DNA from: Aeromonas encheleia
GTDB taxonomy: Bacteria; Pseudomonadota; Gammaproteobacteria; Enterobacterales; Aeromonadaceae
DNA: 64,000 nucleotides
NCBI RefSeq assembly: GCF_900637545.1
Contig: NZ_LR134376.1
Coordinates: 1,321,001-1,385,000 of the forward strand
Direction: 5' to 3'
Shown here: in pieces, positions 16,182 through 24,150 of the stretch
Layout of the letters: every line of letters begins with the position of its first letter
Numbering within the stretch: position 1 is the first letter of the stretch
The notes under the pieces: model-generated
Told to the model about the DNA's origin: nothing
Databases searched by the model: none
The model's input: the letters and a program-made list of their open reading frames with translations, nothing else
Made by a program: the position numbers and the translations under genes

Positions 16182-18455
16182 ATGCTTGCACTAAAACCCC
16201 TGGCGTGTCTGTTGTTGGCTGGCTGGGCCACCGCCCTGGCCGCCGCCGAGGCCCCCGTCTCCCTGCCCTCGCCCGCCATGGTGCCGGCAGATCTGGCCGG
16301 CGCCGAGCACGGCCAGTCCATCACTACCCTGCCAGCGCCGCGGCTGCACCGCCTGCTGCCGCCGCCCGCCGCCCTAGAGCTGGCGCAAGATCCCCACGTC
16401 CGGCGCGATCGAGAGCCCGACTGGCGCGCCCAGGCCCAGACCCAGGTCCAGGCCCAGAGCCTGATGGCCGAGGGGGGCGATTGTCGCGATCCGGCCGGCT
16501 TCCTCGACAAATCCGGTGCGGCGCTGGCCGACTACCTGGAGGGTCTGCCCGAGGTGTCGTGTACCTATGGCCTCTTCTCTCTGACGGCGGACGACGGCGT
16601 CCGCATCTATGACACAGCCAACCTGCTGGCGGTGGCCGGACGGTTGCAGGCGCGCGCCGCCGACTATCAGGGCAGCGGCCGTGGCCTCGCCAATCTGGTG
16701 CTCTATCTGCGCGCCGGCTATTACAACGCCATCGCCCGCGATCTCTACCCGGAGCCACCGCTCACGGTGCGCGACGCGATCCGGGTCGGCCTCGATCGAC
16801 TGCTGGACAACCCGGCCCTGTTCATCCCCAATCCGGACGCGGGCAGCACGATCGGGGAGAGCTTCACCCTGATGACCAATCTCCATGATGAGGCCTATTA
16901 CCTGCCGCGTCTCAAACCCCTCATCGCCCGTGTCACCAATCGAGACGGACAGCCGGATGCCGCCGATGCCCTCAAGCACTGGGAGGTGGGGTCGGGTTAC
17001 ACCGGCCTGCTGACCGTCCTGTTCATGTCCCACTACCGCGCTGAGGGGCGCGCCCTGGCCGAGCGAGACGGCAGCTACGCCGAGGCCCTGTTCGCCTTCG
17101 TGCAGGGCAACCAGGCCGCCCTGCTCGGCACCAGCTACGCCTACCAGCTCACCGACAGCCTGAACGAGGCCCTGCGCTACATGCAGTATCCGGCCCACTT
17201 CGCCGCATCGCGGGCCAGGATCGAGCAGATCCTGGCAAAGAGCAGTCTGGATGGTCCCGGCGCCGATCTCTGGTTAGCGGCCGCCAGTGCCGTGAAATAC
17301 TATGACAATGCCCATTGCGCCGAGTACGGCACCTGTGACTTCGAGCAGCGGCTGGCCGACGTCGTGCTGCCGATCCGCCACGAGTGCGGGTCGACACTGC
17401 GCATCCGAGCCCAGGATATGACAGAGCAGCAACTGACCGAGAGCTGCACAGCCTTGGCCAACGAGGAGCAATACTTCCACCGCATGCTGAAGACCCAGAA
17501 CCGGCCACTGCCGGGCGACGTCAACGACGCGCTGGAGGTGGTGGTGTTCGACGACTACGCCAACTACAGCCGCTACGCTGGCCTCATCTACGGCATCGCC
17601 ACCGACAACGGCGGCATGTATCTGGAAGGTGATCCCGACCAACCCGGCAACCAGGCACGTTTCATCTCCCACGAGGCCTCCTGGCTGCGCCCCCTGTTCT
17701 CGGTGTGGAATCTGGAGCACGAGTATGTGCACTATCTGGATGGCCGTTTCAACATGGCCGGCGACTTCGCCCGTGCCATCAGCCAGCCCACCGTCTGGTG
17801 GATAGAAGGTCTGGCCGAGTATCTGTCCCTTGGCAACGACAACGCCAAGGCGATCGAGGCGGCCCAGGCCGGCACCTATCCCCTGTCGACCATCTTCGGC
17901 AACACCTATGACATGAACGACTATGGGACCCGCGCCTACCGCTGGGGCTATATGGCGGTGCGCTACATGTTCGAACACCACAGGGACAGGGTGGACGATA
18001 CCGTGACCAGATTTCGCGCCGACGACTATGACGGCTACTGGTCGACCATGCAGGATCTGACCTATGACGACGACTTCGCCGCCTGGGTGCAGACGGCCAC
18101 CACGGCCGGCCAGCCGCCCGAGCCGGACTGCGGCTATCCCGACGATCAGCTCATCGACGCGACCTGTGCCCGCACCGGTATCGCTGCGGACGACATCCGC
18201 TACTTCTACGTCTTCGTGCCCCAGGGGACGACACTGCTGACGGTGCAGACCCGAGGTGGCAGTGGCGATGCCAACCTCTATGTCATGCACCGGGGCTGGC
18301 CGAACCGGGACAGCTACGATCAGGGCTCGGCCAATGGCGGCAACGACGAGACAGTCACCATCCAGGCACCCGAGGGCGGCGCCTACTACCACATAGCGGT
18401 GGACGCCGGTGCACCCTACCGGGATCTGAGCCTCAGTGTGGGGTTGGCTCAATAG
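16182..18455 (+). CDS. Secreted M9-family collagenase (microbial collagenase)
   Basis: The 757-aa product has a signal peptide (MLALKPLACLLLAGWATALAAA) and is laid out like Vibrio and Aeromonas M9A collagenases. The zinc site is HEYVH at residues 513-517, inside LEHEYVHYLDGRFN, and the third ligand is probably in WWIEGLAEYLS about 25 residues later. The C-terminal 110 residues form a PPC-type beta domain (YVFVPQGTTLLTVQTRGGSGDANLYV) that in this family assists secretion and substrate binding and may be cut off. The ATG at 16182 has GGAG 6 bases upstream. The product digests collagen or peptides outside the cell. The gene lies between two copies of a phage-derived repeat, which suggests acquisition with mobile DNA. 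Confidence 0.93.
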   Translation: MLALKPLACLLLAGWATALAAAEAPVSLPSPAMVPADLAGAEHGQSITTLPAPRLHRLLPPPAALELAQDPHVRRDREPDWRAQAQTQVQAQSLMAEGGDCRDPAGFLDKSGAALADYLEGLPEVSCTYGLFSLTADDGVRIYDTANLLAVAGRLQARAADYQGSGRGLANLVLYLRAGYYNAIARDLYPEPPLTVRDAIRVGLDRLLDNPALFIPNPDAGSTIGESFTLMTNLHDEAYYLPRLKPLIARVTNRDGQPDAADALKHWEVGSGYTGLLTVLFMSHYRAEGRALAERDGSYAEALFAFVQGNQAALLGTSYAYQLTDSLNEALRYMQYPAHFAASRARIEQILAKSSLDGPGADLWLAAASAVKYYDNAHCAEYGTCDFEQRLADVVLPIRHECGSTLRIRAQDMTEQQLTESCTALANEEQYFHRMLKTQNRPLPGDVNDALEVVVFDDYANYSRYAGLIYGIATDNGGMYLEGDPDQPGNQARFISHEASWLRPLFSVWNLEHEYVHYLDGRFNMAGDFARAISQPTVWWIEGLAEYLSLGNDNAKAIEAAQAGTYPLSTIFGNTYDMNDYGTRAYRWGYMAVRYMFEHHRDRVDDTVTRFRADDYDGYWSTMQDLTYDDDFAAWVQTATTAGQPPEPDCGYPDDQLIDATCARTGIAADDIRYFYVFVPQGTTLLTVQTRGGSGDANLYVMHRGWPNRDSYDQGSANGGNDETVTIQAPEGGAYYHIAVDAGAPYRDLSLSVGLAQ

Positions 18456-18463
18456 GTGGGTAC

Positions 18464-18487
18464 GACGCGCCGCACCGGCGGCGCGTC
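18464..18487. terminator. GC-rich hairpin between convergent collagenase and AraC genes
   Basis: A perfect 10-bp stem (GACGCGCCGC and GCGGCGCGTC, 4-nt loop) lies 8 bases after the collagenase stop and overlaps the last codon of the leftward AraC gene. There is no long T run, so termination may be partial. Confidence 0.55.
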
Positions 18488-19304
18488 AATTCCCCCGGCG
18501 CAGCAACTGCCGGTACTGGCGTGGAGACAGGCCTGTCAGGGCACGAAACTGCCGCGACAGGGCGCTCTGATCGCAAAAGCCGCACCGCAATGCGATGTCA
18601 GCGATGGCTATATCGCTGCCCTTTAGCCAGTTGATCGCGATGTCGATGCGAGTCTTGGTGATGAACTGGCCGGCGGAGAGCTGGAAGATTCGCTTCATGC
18701 GCCGCTCAAACTGGGCGACTGATACTCCGGCCCGTCGTGCCAGCGATTCAATGCGCAAGGGGGCGGGATAATGGGTCAGGATGTGATCGACCGCCTCGAC
18801 GAAGCGAGCGTCGATGAATCCGGCCCGGCTCGGCTCGTGCAGATCGCGTGACATGCATACCAGGCCTATGATGGCGCCACCGGCGTCGCGCAGCGGCTCC
18901 TTGTTGGTCAGGCACCAGCCGGGGCTGCGGTCGTTAAACAGGGTCAGATCGAGATTGTCCACTACGGGCTCACCGGTGTCGAACAGACGCAGGTCCTGGG
19001 CCTGGTAGCGCACGGCCATGTGGGGCGGGAAGATCTCGTGGGCCGTCTTGCCGATGGCGTCATGCCGGCTCGCCAGGCCACAGCGCTCAGTACAGGACTC
19101 GCTGATGCTCACATAGCGGCCAGCCCTGTCCTTGATGGAGAAGACAATGTCCGGGGCCCGATCGAACAGGGTCTCGAGGCACCGTGCGTCGGGCAGCGCC
19201 CGAAAAAACTGCTGCCGCCAGGTATCCAGATCGGCGCGCAGATGCCCCGGGCTGGGTTTTTTGGGGGGCAGCCGTGCCGCGAGGGCGCAGGGAGTCTCTC
19301 TCAT
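18486..19304 (-). CDS. AraC-family transcription regulator with N-terminal PAS domain
   Basis: The 272-aa product joins a PAS sensor domain (about residues 35-145, with FDRAPDIVFSIKDRAGRYVS and the YQAQDLRLFDTGEPV segment) to a C-terminal AraC-type double helix-turn-helix (IESLARRAGVSVAQFERRMK and IADIALRCGFCDQSALSRQF). PAS-AraC regulators of this type often sense small metabolites or redox state. The start at 19304 has AAGGA 8 bases upstream; an upstream ATG at 19331 is possible but has only a weak ribosome site. It is convergent with the collagenase gene and might control it, but that is inference. Confidence 0.87.
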   Translation of the reverse strand: MRETPCALAARLPPKKPSPGHLRADLDTWRQQFFRALPDARCLETLFDRAPDIVFSIKDRAGRYVSISESCTERCGLASRHDAIGKTAHEIFPPHMAVRYQAQDLRLFDTGEPVVDNLDLTLFNDRSPGWCLTNKEPLRDAGGAIIGLVCMSRDLHEPSRAGFIDARFVEAVDHILTHYPAPLRIESLARRAGVSVAQFERRMKRIFQLSAGQFITKTRIDIAINWLKGSDIAIADIALRCGFCDQSALSRQFRALTGLSPRQYRQLLRRGN

Positions 19305-19845
19305 CGTCCATATCCTTGTTTGTGTGTCCATACGAATCTCTCTAGCCAGTGTAGCAACCTCCGGTATGGGCTGCCCCGCCCTGTGCCATATCCGGATTGC
19401 ACACTCAGTTGCCACCGTCGTCCGGCATTGTCAGGTTGTTTAGAGCCGCTAACAAAACCGAGTTGATTCGAATGATGCCAACCCCAACATAGGCGGCATG
19501 ACATGCTGGCGACGCCTTCATGAAGCCTTGCTGACCGAGTTACACCAAGCGGCTCACATCGACTGGAGTAGAGCAAGCATTGATGGAACAAGCGTCAAAC
19601 AAAGATGAAAGAATGAAAAGAGGTTGAGAGGGTAGACAGTGAGTAGAGAGTAAATAATTACTGTCTACCTCTCTGTATTCCTTATACAGCAAGGCTTTGA
19701 GAGCCTTAGGTAGGCAAGGTAGAGAGACTTTTCAAAAAGTCCTACGCATGGGGGAATCAGATAAAAGGGTGCCGCACTGGGTGCCTCTTGGTGTCTGCTG
19801 GCTGGTGCTTGGGATTCGCTGGTTTCGTCATGACTCTTGGCTGTC
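19305..19845. other. Gene-free region with decayed mobile DNA
   Basis: No intact gene is supported. A 117-bp IS5-like relic lies at 19492-19608. The rest, 19609-19845, is of lower GC than the flanking chromosome, carries short direct repeats around AGGTAG, and has no open frame with a credible ribosome site. Confidence 0.5.
19492..19608 (+). pseudogene. Relic of an IS5-family transposase
   Basis: Translation gives GGMTCWRRLHEALLTEL followed by AAHIDWSRASIDGTSVK, which resembles the segment of IS5-family transposases usually read as MTCWRRLRDW...LHEVLL...IDWSRAAIDSS. About a dozen codons are missing between CWRRL and HEALL, so it is internally deleted as well as truncated at both ends. No terminal inverted repeats were found. 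It marks a former insertion site. Confidence 0.6.
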
Positions 19846-20151
19846 CTACCAAGGGTACTCACAGGCGGAGTACCCATTTCGCCGTTTAGGTGATTGAGTA
19901 TCGATGTGGTGCCGGCGCTCATGGTGGCCTCGCAGCTCATGGGCTGGGGAGTGATCATCACCGTTCACCACCATGTGCCGCAGCATCAGCAAGGCATAGG
20001 CCTGCTCCTGCTGCTCCCCGGCGTTTTCCAGGTGAGCGGCCACGATGTTGTTCTGAATGGCCATCATCAGCGAGTCAGCAGCAAGGGGGATCTGGATCCC
20101 AAGGTGGGTAACCAATGGTTTGTAAAGTTCCTTGCCTCCACAAGCCCACAA
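19846..20151 (-). CDS. Hypothetical phage-related protein, probably truncated
   Basis: The frame encodes about 100 aa (KELYKPLVTHLGIQIPLAAD, then EQQEQAYALLMLRHMVVNGD and SPAHELRGHHERRHH). It is in frame with the integrase fragment immediately upstream, so a fused reading is open to 20280, and no start with a good ribosome site is visible. Codon use is plausible for a real gene, and the content resembles small proteins found in Aeromonas and Vibrio prophages, but I cannot name it. It is most likely a remnant. Confidence 0.4.
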   Translation of the reverse strand: MWACGGKELYKPLVTHLGIQIPLAADSLMMAIQNNIVAAHLENAGEQQEQAYALLMLRHMVVNGDDHSPAHELRGHHERRHHIDTQSPKRRNGYSACEYPW

Positions 20152-20207
20152 GAACAGGTGAACATACCCCAAGAATCGGACTATTTGAAAAGTCAGAAGG
20201 ATACTGC

Positions 20208-20280
20208 CTAGCGAGCGCAAGCCGTGGGCCACAAGTCGCTCGCCGTAGCCCAGTCGCTTAAGGGCAGCATTCGCGCTCTA
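20208..20280 (-). pseudogene. Fragment of a tyrosine-recombinase integrase
   Basis: The reverse strand reads ANAALKRLGYGERLVAHGLRSLG, matching ANAALKRMGYEGTLVAHGL and the following RALG of the intact integrase at 52545-53783, including the catalytic HxxR. Only about 23 codons remain. It shows that a second, older integrase of the same P4-like type once lay left of the present island. Confidence 0.75.
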
Positions 20281-20317
20281 GTCGTTGATATGACCGAGCG
20301 GATCACGGTATCCGACC

Positions 20318-20752
20318 GTGCCCTGGCAGTTCGATACCTCCCTGGCCGATGTGGCCATCCCCCGCGCCATCATCACGACGCTGGGCAGTGACTTCCAACC
20401 GGGGCAGGCAGCCAACGGGATATGGGTCAGCGGTGGCCATCAGGGCATCAGTGCGCGGGTGCTGCGGCAGGGTACGGCGGGCGAGCGGCAGGCGCCGACC
20501 ATCACCCACCCGCTGGTGTGCGATGTGTTGGCGGCCCGAGCCCAGGGCGTGGTGGCCCTGGCCAAGACCCTGCCGAGGCGCACCCAGACCATCGAGCTGC
20601 CACTGTCGGCAGATACGGGTCTCATCCTGCCGGGGGCACTGCTCGCGGTGGATGGCTGGAAGGGCTATAACCGGGGCGTCAGGGTCTCTGCTGCGCTGCA
20701 GAACAGGGCCATGACGGTACGCCAGCAACTGAGCGTGGAGCGTTTTGTATGA
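20318..20752 (+). CDS. Phage tail-operon protein, 5' end probably disrupted
   Basis: The 144-aa product (MPWQFDTSLADVAIPRAIIT ... AMTVRQQLSVERFV) is laid out like a structural or assembly protein near the end of a phage tail operon. Immediately upstream, another frame contains DMTERITVSDRALAV, suggesting a frameshift that separated the original N-terminus (near 20285-20320). Its last codons overlap the start of the next gene. The remnant ends at the 117-bp repeat. The phage origin is inferred from gene order and style, without a database match. Confidence 0.45.
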   Translation: MPWQFDTSLADVAIPRAIITTLGSDFQPGQAANGIWVSGGHQGISARVLRQGTAGERQAPTITHPLVCDVLAARAQGVVALAKTLPRRTQTIELPLSADTGLILPGALLAVDGWKGYNRGVRVSAALQNRAMTVRQQLSVERFV

Positions 20753-20970
20753 ACCTGTTTAAGCGATTCATGGAGCTGGTGCCCGGCGCCGACCCACTGC
20801 TGGTCGGTACCGTCACGGCGACGACTGGCACTAGCAGCACGTTGGAGGCGTTGGGCGGTGGCGTGGTGGTGCGAGGGGGAGGGGTGGCCATTGGCCAGAA
20901 GGCCTTTTACCAGGCGGGGGCGATAGTGGGCTCTGCACCGGACCTGCCCACCTATGAAATCGAGGTTTAA
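20749..20970 (+). CDS. Small phage-type protein ending in TYEIEV
   Basis: The 73-aa product starts 4 bases inside the end of the preceding gene (ATGA overlap). It has a beta-rich, Gly/Val/Thr-rich middle (TSSTLEALGGGVVVRGGG) that resembles small phage tail or baseplate accessory proteins. Its last 21 bases also occur at 15748-15768, where the rest of the gene is absent. The function is unknown; it is probably non-functional outside a phage. Confidence 0.45.
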   Translation: MNLFKRFMELVPGADPLLVGTVTATTGTSSTLEALGGGVVVRGGGVAIGQKAFYQAGAIVGSAPDLPTYEIEV

Positions 20971-21066
20971 CCCCCTGTTAAACGTTTTTCAAACTCGGTG
21001 ATTCTGAATTCGCCAAGTTTGATAAATGTGGCCTGAGCTCTGTTTATCGTTTTACCCGGAATGGTT
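20950..21066 (+). repeat. 117-bp repeat, right copy (pairs with 15748-15864)
   Basis: It aligns without gaps to 15748-15864 at about 85 percent identity. This copy is attached to the intact phage gene ending at 20970, so it is the original context of the repeat. Confidence 0.85.
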
Positions 21067-21101
21067 TTTCATTTTTCGCGGCGGGCTACACATATTGCCT
21101 C

Positions 21102-21155
21102 TTAGTACCACTGAATTTAGTACCACAGCCCTTGTGGTACTCATAATGGTACTAA
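21102..21155. repeat. Cluster of four AGTACCAC-type sites (possible integrase arm sites of an older element)
   Basis: TTAGTACCAC occurs at 21102-21111 and 21117-21126, and near-inverse copies occur at 21134-21143 (GTGGTACTCA) and 21146-21155 (ATGGTACTAA). The cluster sits just left of the terminator and decayed ssrA end, where the arm sites and start of an integrase gene lie in the intact right end of the island. Confidence 0.5.
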
Positions 21156-21193
21156 ATGAGCTGGCTTCTGGCGACTCCCTCGGACTTTTACGG

Positions 21194-21234
21194 ACAACAA
21201 AAAACCCGCAAAGCCTTACGCTGTGCGGGTTTCT
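21194..21234 (-). terminator. Displaced copy of the ssrA terminator
   Basis: The 41-base block (ACAACAAAAAACCCGCAAAG onward) matches 53875-53915 with only a few differences, and keeps the AACCCGCA/TGCGGGTT stem and, on the minus strand, the T run. It lies 31 bases from the decayed ssrA 3' end, similar to the 34-base spacing at the intact ssrA. Confidence 0.7.
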
Positions 21235-21265
21235 GTACTTCTTCGTTCCCGGCCGGAACATTGTT

Positions 21266-21288
21266 TGGTGGGCTGGGGGATGTTGAAC
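21266..21288 (-). other. Left attachment site: decayed copy of the ssrA 3' end (attL)
   Basis: TGGTGGGCTGGGGGATGTTG followed by AAC matches the 3' end of ssrA at 53948-53971 (TGGTGGAGCTGGGGGGATTT followed by GAAC) apart from two single-base gaps and one substitution-level change. On the minus strand it keeps the T-loop GTTCAA and terminal CCA. It is the copy left behind when the island integrated and carried in its own ssrA end. Confidence 0.7.
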
Positions 21289-21341
21289 TAAGAGTTTATT
21301 CGTTTGATTTAATAGAAAAAATTCCAATTCAGAAAAATTTA

Positions 21342-21363
21342 ATATGCCTAAGCGTATGCCTAA
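21342..21363. repeat. Two 12-bp direct repeats inside the left end (integrase arm-type sites)
   Basis: ATATGCCTAA and GTATGCCTAA are spaced 12 bp. The same TATGCCTAA doublet with the same spacing occurs at 53812-53835 inside the right end, next to the integrase start, so these are likely the distal arm-binding sites of that integrase. Confidence 0.6.
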
Positions 21364-21569
21364 CATCAGAACATCTGCAGTAACATAGTGTTATCTGGGC
21401 TGGAATGACCATATGTGGTTAGCTGGCAGTATAGGAAATTTTAACTCTTACCTTTCTCAAAAGGTAACTGCCTCTTGCGAAAGTCGGCGCTCTCTGTTTT
21501 ATCAGTTCCTCGATTGGAAAAAAATTCCCCGTCCAAAATTTGCCTATCAGGCGAACCTGCAGGCGGTCG

Positions 21570-21830
21570 CTACCTCGCCAGCGGCAGGTCCTCCCAGCGG
21601 GTGGTGTAACAGGAGCTCAAGTGCTCTTGTCGCATCATCCACTTGGCTGATCCCGTGCTTTGACTGGCAAAGCCTACGCGCCCCAATCTCTTGGCTTTGA
21701 TCTGGTCCATCACTGCCATCAACGCATCCGCTTGTGCGGGCGACGAGGCAAACAGGTCGGCCTGTTGCTGCCCCTTGGGTGTGAGCTCACTCAACATGCC
21801 CCCATCTATCTGATAGCGATGGCCGTCACG
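21570..21830 (-). pseudogene. 3' fragment of a umuC-type DNA polymerase V gene
   Basis: The reverse strand encodes the C-terminal tail typical of UmuC proteins: ELTPKGQQQADLF, then a helix with LMAVMDQIKAKRLGRVGFAS and the terminal CYTTRWEDLPLAR followed by TAG. Only about 85 residues remain of a normal 420, so the polymerase and finger domains are gone. It could be a leftover of a umuDC or rumAB-type cargo of an earlier island. It is not expected to be functional. Confidence 0.7.
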
Positions 21831-22206
21831 CAATACGTTTTGGTTCCGTGTTGGACATTGCTTATGGGATAAAAACTGAGCACATGTGCCGACGTTCACC
21901 CTGATGGATATACAGTGTGCGATGCGCCTACTGTGAACCAGTTCAAGCTCCTCTGGTCAGGACTCGCGTACTATGGTCTCACTTGATAACGAAGAAGCTA
22001 ACGTGAACCACAACATATGCTCCCTATTTATAGGTTCGGCGAGGGGGAGTCGCAGTCGATAAGGTTGCAGCTTACGCAGCCTGGAAGAAGCGCAATTTCT
22101 ACTTGGCCCTGCACCGAGAGTAAAAAAGGCAATTTACTTGGGGGTTGCCATTGTGTTCAAAAAGACAGTACGCAATCTGCAGGCAAGCTTGAGAGTGAGT
22201 AAAACA

Positions 22207-24150
22207 ATGATCCTGACTGACAATGAGACCAAAGTCGATCTGCTGAACAACGAAGCAATAGCAGCAACTATTATCGGGCTGTTGCTCTCTAGGCCAGAGC
22301 ATCCGGTGACTATCGGAGTACATGGTGACTGGGGGGCTGGTAAATCGAGCGTGCTTGAAATGATCGAGTCGGGTTTTGAGGGACAAGGTGAAGTTTTGTG
22401 CCTCAAGTTCAATGGCTGGCGTTTCCAGGGGTTTGAAGACGCGAAGATAGCCCTGATTGAGGGCATAGTGACTGGCTTGATCGAAAAACGTCCGGCACTT
22501 GGCAAAGCTGCTGGTGCGGTTAAGGATGTGTTCCGTCGAATTGACTGGCTTAAGGTTGCCAAGCGGGCAGGCGGTTTGGCTGTTACCGCTTTCACCGGGA
22601 TACCGACGCCAGAGCAGATAGGCACGATTCTAGGCTCACTCGAAAACGTGTTGGCGGACCCGACCAAGCTTGCCACCAAGGAAAATCTAACTTCGGTCGT
22701 TGATGAAATGAAAGCAGCGCTGAAATCTGGGGAGACCAAGAATGTACCTGAGGAAGTGGAGGCATTTCGTAAAGCATTTGATCATCTTCTGAAAGAGGCA
22801 GGGGTCAAGCAACTGGTAGTGTTGATCGATGATCTCGATCGCTGTTTACCTGATACCGCCATAGAGACGCTTGAAGCGATTCGGCTGTTCGTGTTCACAG
22901 CTCAGACTGCATTCGTTGTTGCCGCCGATGAAGGCATGATTGAATACGCTGTCCGCAAGCACTTTCCTGATTTGCCGGAGAGTACTGGTGGGCGGGACTA
23001 TGCACGCAGCTATTTGGAAAAACTAATCCAGGTTCCATTCCGTATACCTGCTTTGGGGGAGACGGAAACACGGATCTACGTCACGTTACTCCTCGTCGGT
23101 GTTGAACTTGGCGATAGCGATGACAATTATGCGAATCTTATTTCAGTTGCTCGTGAGAGGCTGAAGCGTCCTTGGATGAGTGAAGGCCTCGATGCTGTGA
23201 CGGTAAAAACCGCACTGGGAAAACAGGCTGAGAAGGCAAACAACGCGCTCGCACTAAGCGATCAGATAGGTCCGCTCCTTGCCAGCGGAACAAATGGAAA
23301 TCCACGCCAGATTAAACGGTTCCTGAACACTTTACTATTACGTGAACGCACTGCCATTGCTCGTGGTTTTGGAGATGATATTAAGCTGCCTGTGTTGGCA
23401 AAGCTCATGTTGGCAGAGCGCTTTATTCCACGGTTGTTCGAGCAAATTGCGTTTGCTGCAGCGGTGCATCCAAATGGTCTATGTGAAGACCTTGAATTAT
23501 TCACACAGTGGATGGCAGATAAGGATGTGAAGGGAGTGCCTGTTAGCCCAGTTAAAGAGCAAAAAATAACGGAACTGGTTGGTTCACCTGATAGTGCGGT
23601 CTTGGCTGAATGGAAAGTGTCGGAAGATATTTGTAAATGGGGGCGTTTAAACCCTCAACTTCTAGGTGCAGATCTGCGGCCTTACCTGTTCGTTACAAAA
23701 GATAAGAAGGACTATTTTGGCCCAGTGTCAGTTTTGGGACATCTGGCTGGAGTGGTAGAAAGACTATTTGGTAGCAAGATGTCAGTCCAAGGTCTTGAAG
23801 GGGAGCTGAAGCAGCTTGTTCAACCCGAAGCAGATAAGGTTTTTGAGGCTTTGCGCGCAAAAATCATGAGCTCGGGGTCTTTTGATGTTAAGCCAGATGG
23901 TATAGATGGCCTTGTTGTTCTTGTGAAGGCACAACCTGGATTGCAGGGCCAGTTGCTGGATTTTCTCGAAGCACTTCCGCATAGCAAGTGTGGACCCTGG
24001 GTAGTCAGTGGCTGGCAGGGAACTGTCAAGGATGCTAATAGCAGCGCGCGATTGACGAAGTTATTGGGAGTTTGGAGTAAAACCCCTGGTAATCTTTTCC
24101 TCAACGCTACCGCTGAAGCTGCGCTCAAAGACCTGAAAGGGAGGCGCTAA
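22207..24150 (+). CDS. qatA: QatA: KAP-family P-loop ATPase of the Qat anti-phage system
   Basis: The 647-aa product is a KAP NTPase. The P-loop is GDWGAGKS at residues 40-47, and the Walker B motif VVLIDDLDRC lies near residue 205, followed by the family block TIETLEAIRLFVF-like sequence and FVVAADEGMIEYA. The region IGPLLASGTNGNPRQIKRFL is the KAP sensor element. KAP ATPases are often membrane associated; here a hydrophobic stretch (GGLAVTAFTGIP) is weak. It is the first gene of a four-gene operon with the exact order of qatABCD. The ATG at 22207 was chosen over an upstream TTG because family members begin about 40 residues before the P-loop. Confidence 0.88.
   Translation: MILTDNETKVDLLNNEAIAATIIGLLLSRPEHPVTIGVHGDWGAGKSSVLEMIESGFEGQGEVLCLKFNGWRFQGFEDAKIALIEGIVTGLIEKRPALGKAAGAVKDVFRRIDWLKVAKRAGGLAVTAFTGIPTPEQIGTILGSLENVLADPTKLATKENLTSVVDEMKAALKSGETKNVPEEVEAFRKAFDHLLKEAGVKQLVVLIDDLDRCLPDTAIETLEAIRLFVFTAQTAFVVAADEGMIEYAVRKHFPDLPESTGGRDYARSYLEKLIQVPFRIPALGETETRIYVTLLLVGVELGDSDDNYANLISVARERLKRPWMSEGLDAVTVKTALGKQAEKANNALALSDQIGPLLASGTNGNPRQIKRFLNTLLLRERTAIARGFGDDIKLPVLAKLMLAERFIPRLFEQIAFAAAVHPNGLCEDLELFTQWMADKDVKGVPVSPVKEQKITELVGSPDSAVLAEWKVSEDICKWGRLNPQLLGADLRPYLFVTKDKKDYFGPVSVLGHLAGVVERLFGSKMSVQGLEGELKQLVQPEADKVFEALRAKIMSSGSFDVKPDGIDGLVVLVKAQPGLQGQLLDFLEALPHSKCGPWVVSGWQGTVKDANSSARLTKLLGVWSKTPGNLFLNATAEAALKDLKGRR

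Larger units (their letters stand above)
20971..22206. other. Left junction region of the island, no intact gene
   Basis: In order it holds: the rest of the 117-bp repeat, a cluster of AGTACCAC/GTGGTACT sites (21102-21155), a copy of the ssrA terminator hairpin (21194-21234), a decayed copy of the ssrA 3' end (21266-21288), two 12-bp arm-like repeats (21342-21363), a 14-bp match to internal ssrA sequence (21527-21540) and a umuC 3' fragment. The stretch 21835-22206 must include the qat promoter; no strong consensus is visible. Confidence 0.6.

Noticed and set aside
21527..21540. 14-bp ssrA match taken as the left border of the island
   Set aside because: The decayed ssrA end with terminator at 21266-21288 and 21194-21234 fits the order and spacing at the intact gene much better.
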